A program made the translations under genes and the position numbers. Positions 54,280-61,200 of a stretch of 64,000 nt of DNA are shown here, piece after piece. Below the pieces are notes generated by a model. The model did no database searches. It was not told the origin of the DNA and was given only the letters and a program-made list of their open reading frames with translations. The DNA lies in contig NZ_LDPO01000017.1 of assembly GCF_001021505.1 (NCBI RefSeq), positions 56,091 through 120,090 on the forward strand, in the 5' to 3' direction. How positions within the stretch are numbered: position 1 is the stretch's first letter; each line of letters starts with the position of its first letter. Source of the stretch: Mycolicibacter heraklionensis (lineage in GTDB: Bacteria; Actinomycetota; Actinomycetes; Mycobacteriales; Mycobacteriaceae).

Positions 54280-55227
54280 GTGATCCGCGATTTGCGGCGC
54301 CTGCGGTACGGGGCAGTGGCTCTTCCTGCGGTCGTCGTGTTCTTCGCAGCGCCGGCGGCGTGGGCTGCCGAATCGATCACGCTGGAGTTCGTGCGGCACG
54401 GACAAGCCGGCGACAACCTGGTGATCAACAACGAGGTGCCCGGTCCCCCGCTCACCGAACTCGGTCAACAGCAGGCGCAGACCGTCGCCGATCTTCTGGC
54501 CGATGACGGCATCACTGGCATCTACTCCTCGATCATGACCCGCGCGCACGAGACGGCGGATCCCTTGGCGGAGCTACTGGGCCTGCCCGTGCATGAGCTG
54601 GCTGGACTCAACGAGATCGACGCCGGTTTACTCGCGGATCTGCCGGTGAACGTCGGCGGCCTGCCGTTCGGGGCGGTGCTGTACGCCGCGGCACCGATGC
54701 TGTGGGCGTTCGGTCTGTATTTCGTTCCGCAGCTGGGTTCCTCGGATTTCAACGGGATGGTGTTCCAGGATCGTTTCTCCGACGCGGTGGCCGCAATCTA
54801 TGCCGGCAGCGAAGGCGGCGATACCGATGCGGTGTTCGCCCACGAGGGGTCGATCGTGTTCTGGACGTTGATGAACGTCGACAACCCCGATTTCGGCATC
54901 ATCCTCAACGAAGCGCTGACCACGGGTGAGCTGCTGCCCTTCACCGGTGTCATCGAAGTCCGGGGCAACCCGGAGGACGGCTGGACACTGGTCAGCTGGG
55001 ACGGGCAGCCGGTGGCCGAAGATCCGGGACTGCTCACCGAGCTCTTCGTCGATGTGCGCGACGTGATCACCGCGCCGCAGATGGCGCTCTTCCACATCTG
55101 GGAGGCTCTGCTCAGCGGGGACCCGACGGTATTTTTCGATGCGATCCAGGCCGGTGCCGACGACGTCGGCACGGCGGCTCTGCAATTCCCGGTCGAGGTG
55201 TGGAACGACCTGCTCGGCGCGTTCTGA
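54280..55227 (+). CDS. Secreted histidine phosphatase superfamily protein
   Basis: The 315-residue protein begins with a signal peptide (RYGAVALPAVVVFFAAPAAWAA, cleavage likely near 30). A phosphoglycerate-mutase-like domain follows, with the catalytic histidine in FVRHGQAGDN at about 40, SSIMTRAHETADPLAELLGL and a second histidine in FAHEGSIVF at about 190. The C-terminal ~90 residues add a helical extension ending WNDLLGAF. Such exported members are usually phosphatases of uncertain substrate. Start GTG 54280 follows the ddn-like stop by 10 bp. It converges on the PE_PGRS gene past a strong hairpin. Confidence 0.82.
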   Translation: MIRDLRRLRYGAVALPAVVVFFAAPAAWAAESITLEFVRHGQAGDNLVINNEVPGPPLTELGQQQAQTVADLLADDGITGIYSSIMTRAHETADPLAELLGLPVHELAGLNEIDAGLLADLPVNVGGLPFGAVLYAAAPMLWAFGLYFVPQLGSSDFNGMVFQDRFSDAVAAIYAGSEGGDTDAVFAHEGSIVFWTLMNVDNPDFGIILNEALTTGELLPFTGVIEVRGNPEDGWTLVSWDGQPVAEDPGLLTELFVDVRDVITAPQMALFHIWEALLSGDPTVFFDAIQAGADDVGTAALQFPVEVWNDLLGAF

Positions 55228-55241
55228 TCTGACCAGCCAAC

Positions 55242-55283
55242 GGGAGAGAGCCCCGCACACACCAGGTGGGCGGGGCTCTCCCT
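55242..55283. terminator. Hairpin terminator between histidine phosphatase and PE_PGRS genes
   Basis: GAGAGCCCCGC at 55246-55256 pairs with GCGGGGCTCTC at 55270-55280 around a 13-base loop, forming an 11-bp GC-rich stem. It lies between convergent genes and can serve both. There is no T-run. Confidence 0.7.
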
Positions 55284-55293
55284 GTCGAGACGC

Positions 55294-58200
55294 TTAGGGC
55301 GTCTTGCTGCCGTTCGCGCCGGTCGCGCCGGTCGCGCCGTTGGTGGCACCGGTGCCACCCGTGGCGCCGGCACCGCCGTTGATCTGACCGGCATTGGCGC
55401 CGATGGATCCCGGACCGGTCGGCAGGGCCGGGGTGACGACGGTGCCGCCAGTCCCGCCGGTACCGCCGACACCGACGGTGGTGCCGTTGCCACCGTTGCC
55501 GCCGGCGCCACCCTTACCACCCGACACGTTGTTGACCGCACCGGAGGAGCTGGTGGTTCCGTTGCTGATCGAGCCCGGGGGAGTCCCCTTGCCGGTCCAG
55601 CCCCAGCGGATGTTGCTGCCGTCACCGCCCTTGCCACCGGCGCCGCCGTCACCGCCGGTGCTGCCGGTCCCGACGCCAGCGCCGCCGTTGCCGCCCTTAC
55701 CGCCCGCACCGCCGTTGGAGCCGGCCGCGTACTGATCGCTGCCGCCCATACCGCCGGCACCGCCCTTGCCGCCGACGAATCCGGTACCACCGTTGCCACC
55801 GGCACCACCGGTACCGGTGACGGTGATCGGGGTACCTGCCTTAGAGGCGTTTCCAGCGGTGTCGACGTAGGCCAGCGGCTGGATGTTTCCACTGCTGCCG
55901 CCCTTGCCGCCGGCACCGCCGTCGCCGCCGTTACCGGCTTGGCCAGCAGCCCCTTGGGCGGTGCCGGCACCGGCCGTGCCGCCGTTACCGCCGACGCCGC
56001 CGGCGCCACCGTTGGCACCGGTGCCGATGTTGTGACCTTGGAGCGGGTAGCCATCGTCGCCGTGGGTGGTGTAGCCGCCGTTGCCGCCATCGTTGCCGGC
56101 GCCACCCTTGCCGCCGTTGCCTCCGTTGGAGCCCACGCCGGTGGTGCCACCGCCGGCCCCACCGGCGCCACCGTTACCTCCGGTGCCACCGGCGCCACCC
56201 ACGGTTCCGTTGCTGGCGGCCTCGTTGAACTCCGGGGACGCAACCCCGTCGGTGCCGCGACCGCCGTTGCCGGCGTCGCCGCCGTTGCCGGCCACACCGC
56301 CGTTGCTGTCGGCACCCGCCGTTCCGTTGGCCGCGCTACCGCCGGCCGCGCCGTTGCCGGCATTGCCGCCGGTCCCGCCGTTGCCGCCCTTACCGCCGGC
56401 CGCCGTGGCGTTGGCTCCGGTACCGCCGTTGCCGCCGCTGCCGGCCTTACCGGCATTGCCACCGGTGTCGGTGACGCCCGCACCGGCCTTGCCGCCGTCG
56501 CCGGCGTTGCCGCCGTTGCCGCCGGCGGAGCCGTTGGAGCCGGCCGTGGTCGCGTTGGCGCCGGTGCCACCGTTGCCGCCGCTACCACCGGCACCGCCGT
56601 TGCCGAGCGCCCCGGCTGCACCGCCCTTACCGCCGGCACCACCGTTTTGGCCGACGCCGCTGGCCAGTGTGGTGCCGGTGCCGCCGTCGCCGCCCTTACC
56701 ACCATTGCCACCGGCAGTACCGGCCACACCCGCCTGGCCACTGGCGGCCGACTGGCCGCCACCGCTGTCGCCACCGGCACCCGCGGTGCCCGCAGCGCCC
56801 CGGTTACCACCGGTACCACCGGCACCACCGACGCCCGCCGTCGCCCCGGTGCCGCCACCAAGGCCCTTACCGCCGGCGCCACCGTTACCGGCGTTGCCGC
56901 CGCTGCCGGCGTTACCACCGACACCACCAACACCGTGGTGGTTGGCCGTGCCATTGCTGGCGGTACCGCTCGCACCGCCGGCGCCACCAGCGCCACCGTT
57001 GCCGCCCTTGCCGCCGCTCGTGGCGTCACCACCGGTACCGCCGGCGCCACCCGCCACGGTGGCGTCCGTGCCGGCCTTGCCGTCCGCGCCGGAACCGCCG
57101 TTGCCGGCGTTGCCGCCCTGGCCACCGGCGCCACCGCTGGCCGCCACCGCGCCCCGGTCACCACCGGCACCACCGACACCACCCTGGCCACCGTTGCCAC
57201 CAGTGGCCGAGCTGCCCGCCGCCTGGGTGAAGCCATTGCCACCGCGGCCACCGGCACCACCATCAGCACCCTGACCATCAGCTGCTCGCGTAGCACCGTC
57301 GGCCTGCAAACCACCGACACCGCCGCTGCCGCCCTTGCCACCGTTGCCACCGGTGCCACCGTTGGGGCTGCCCGAAGTGGTGGCATCGGTGCCCGCGGCG
57401 CCCTGGCCGCCCTTACCGCCGGCACCACCGACACCCGCCGAACCGTTGGTGCCGTCGGTGGCTGCGCCGGTACCGGTGCCGGCCTTACCGCCGATACCGG
57501 CGTTACCGCCGTTACCACCGTCATGCCCGGCGCCACCGGCACCGTTGTTCACACCCGCGACACCAGCCGTACCCGCATCACCGGCAGCACCAACACCACC
57601 GTTGCCGGCATTGCCACCCGAGCCCGCAGCACCCTGAACGCCCGTGGTCGACCCCGTACCGGCAGCGCCACCGTTACCACCGGAGCCACCGCTACCCCCG
57701 GCGCCACCATTGCCATCACCGGTCACAAACGAGCCGGCCGCACCGTCAACACCGTTGCCGCCCTTACCACCAGCACCACCGTCAGCACCCGCACCCGACG
57801 CAGCATGCGTGGAACCGTCGGCCTGCAGACCACCCTGGCCACCGTTGCCGCCCTGGCCGCCGTTGCCCCCGGAGGTACCGCTGTCACCGGCGTTGACACC
57901 GTTGACACCCGCGGCACCCTGGCCGCCCTTGCCGCCGGCACCACCGACACCCGCCGAACCGTTGGTGCCGTCGGTGGCTGCGCCGGTACCGGTGCCGGCC
58001 TTACCGCCGATACCGGCGTTACCGCCGTTGCCACCGTCATGCCCGGCGCCACCGGCACCGTTGTTCACACCCGCGACACCGGCACTGCCCGCATCACCCT
58101 GAGCACCAACACCACCGTTACCGGCATTGCCACCCGAGCCCGCAGCACCGGTAGCACCCGTGGTCGACCCCGTACCGGCAGCGCCACCGTTACCACCGGA

Positions 58201-61200
58201 GCCACCGCTACCACCGGCGCCACCATTGCCATCACCGGTCACAAACGAGCCGGCCGCACCATCAATACCGTTGCCGCCCTTACCACCAGCACCACCATCA
58301 GCACCCGCACCCGACGCAGCATGCGTGGAACCGTCGGCCTGCAGACCACCCAGGCCACCATTGCCGCCCTTGCCACCGTTACCACCGGAGGCGCCGCTGT
58401 CACCGGCGTTGACACCGTTGACACCCGCGGCACCGTCACCGCCCTTACCGCCGGCACCACCGACACCCGCGGTGCCATTCGTGCCGTCGCTGGCTGTCCC
58501 GGTACCGGTGCCGGCCTTACCGCCGATACCGGCGTTACCGCCGTTACCACCGTCATGCCCCGCGCCACCAGCACCGTTGTTCACACCCGCGACACCAGCC
58601 GTACCCGCATCACCGGCAGCACCAACACCACCGTTACCGGCATTGCCACCCGAGCCCGCAGCACCCTGAACGCCCGTGGTCGACCCCGTACCGGCAGCGC
58701 CACCGTTACCACCGGAGCCACCGCTACCACCGGCGCCACCATGGCCATCACCGGTCACAAACGAGCCGGCCGCACCATCAACACCGTTGCCGCCCTTACC
58801 ACCGGCACCGCCGTCAGCACCAGCACCCGAGGCAGCATGCGTGGAACCGTCGGCCTGCAGACCACCCTGGCCACCATTGCCACCCTGGCCACCGTTACCA
58901 CCGGAGGTGCCGCTGTCACCGGCGTTGGTGCCGTTGACGCCCGCGGCGCCGTCACCGCCCTTGCCGCCGGCACCACCGACACCCGCGGTGCCGTTGGTGC
59001 CGTCGGTGGCTGCGCCGGTACCGGTGCCGGCCTTACCGCCGATACCGGCGTTACCGCCGTTACCACCGTCATGCCCGGCGCCACCGGCACCGTTGTTCAC
59101 ACCCGCGACACCGGCACTGCCCGCATCACCGGCAGCACCAACACCACCGTTACCGGCATTGCCACCCGAGCCCGCAGCACCGGTAGCACCCGTGGTCGAC
59201 CCCGTACCGGCAGCGCCACCGTTACCACCGGAGCCACCATTGCCACCGGCGCCACCATTGCCATCACCGGTCACAAACGAGCCGGCCGCACCATCAATAC
59301 CGTTGCCGCCCTTACCACCAGCACCACCGTCGCCACCGGAACCGGTTGCAGCCCGGTCAACGCCGTTGACCTCCAGGCCGCCTAGGCCACCGTTGCCGCC
59401 CTTGCCGCCGTTACCACCGGCGACACCATTGACGTCAGCGGCCGTGCCATCGGCACCGTCGGTGCCCCTGGCGCCGTTGCCACCGTTGCCGCCGACACCG
59501 GCCGCACCGTCGGTGCCGTCGGCGGCATGGTCACCACCGCCGCTGTCACCGCCGGCTCCACCGACACCGGCGTTGCCACCGGCGCCGCCGTTCTGGCCGT
59601 CACCGCCACCCGTGGACCCGTTGGCACCGTTGGCACCGTTGCCACCGTTACCGGCGTTGCCGCCGAGCCCGCCGACTCCGTGGTCACCGTCGACGTGGCC
59701 GGTACCCGCGGCACCGCCGTTACCACCGGCACCACCGTTTCCGCCATTGCCGCCGTCAGCGCCCGGGGTCTGACCGTTGAGGCCGTTGAAGCCGTTACCG
59801 CCGGCACCGCCGTCGCCACCGGTGCCACCGTCGCCCTGGTTGAGCTGCGTACCGTCGCCGGCGAAGCCACCGGCACCGCCGTTACCACCGGCACCGCCGT
59901 TGCCGCCGGCCGTTCCGTCGATGCTTCCGGCCGTGCCGTTGCTACCGATGTAGCCGCGGCCACCGTTGGCGCCATCTCCACCGACCGTGCCGTTACCGGC
60001 CTGCCCGTTGGCACCGGTCGTGCCGTCGCCGTTGTCGCCGCCGGCACCCGCCGCGCCTGCGCTGCCACCGGCACCACCGGCGCCACCGTTACCACCATCA
60101 AGGTGGCTCGCGGTGCCGTTAGCGCCCTTGCCTCCGTTACCGGCGTTACCGGCGTTGCCGCCGTTGCCGCCGGTACCGCCGGCGCCGTGGACACCGTCAG
60201 TGGCACCGTTCAGGCCGACACCGGCGTTACCACCGGCCGCACCTGCGCCACCCGCGCCGCCGTTACCGGCGTTGCCACCTTGGCCACCGTCACCGTTGTC
60301 ACCACCGGCGAAGGTTCCGGTGGCGCCCTTGGCGCCGTTACCGCCGTTACCGCCGTTACCGCCGTTACCGCCTAGGCCGCCGCTACCGGCGTGGTAACCG
60401 ACACCGCTACCGGCACCACCGTCACCGCCCTTACCGCCTGCGCCACCGGCCTCACCGTCGCCGCCGGACTCACCCGGCTGAGTTCCGCTGCCACCGTTGG
60501 CACCGTTGGGGCCGTTCGGGCCGGGAAGACCATCGCCGCCGTAACCACCGTTGCCGCCATTGCCCTCACCCGTGGCACTGCCCCCGGTACCGCCGTCGCC
60601 GCCGTGCTGCCCGCCGTCACCGCCGTCACCGGCGTTACCACCGTTACCGGTCTCGGTGCCGCCGGCACCACCGTCGCCACCGTTCCCGCCGTCACCGGTC
60701 TGGCCAGTGCCGCCGTTACCGGCGTTGCCGCCATTGCCGTTGGAGCCGGCGTCGCCACCATCACCGCCGGCACCGCCGTCGTGGTCGCCGTTGCCGCCGT
60801 TGCCGCCGTTGCCGCCGTTGCCGACGTCGGTGCCACCGGCACCACCGGTTCCACCGGAGCCGCCGTTGGAGTTGTCACCGTGGCCATCGCCACCGTTACC
60901 GGCATTGCCGCCGTTGCCGTGGCTGCCGGCGTCGCCACCGTTACCGCCGTTGCCGCCGTCGCCGTTGGGGTTCGTGTAGCCGTTACCGCCGTCGCCGCCA
61001 TCTCCCGACGGCGTGCCTTCGGCACCGTCGCCACCGTCGCCACCGGCATTACCGGTGCCGCCAGCGCCACCGGTTCCGGCACCACCGCCGGAACCACCGG
61101 ACCCGGCGTTGCCGGTGTCGCCACCCTTACCGCCGTTGCCGCCGTTGGGGTTCGAGGCGTCGCCGTCAGCACCCTTGCCGCCGTTGCCGGCCGAGCCGGC

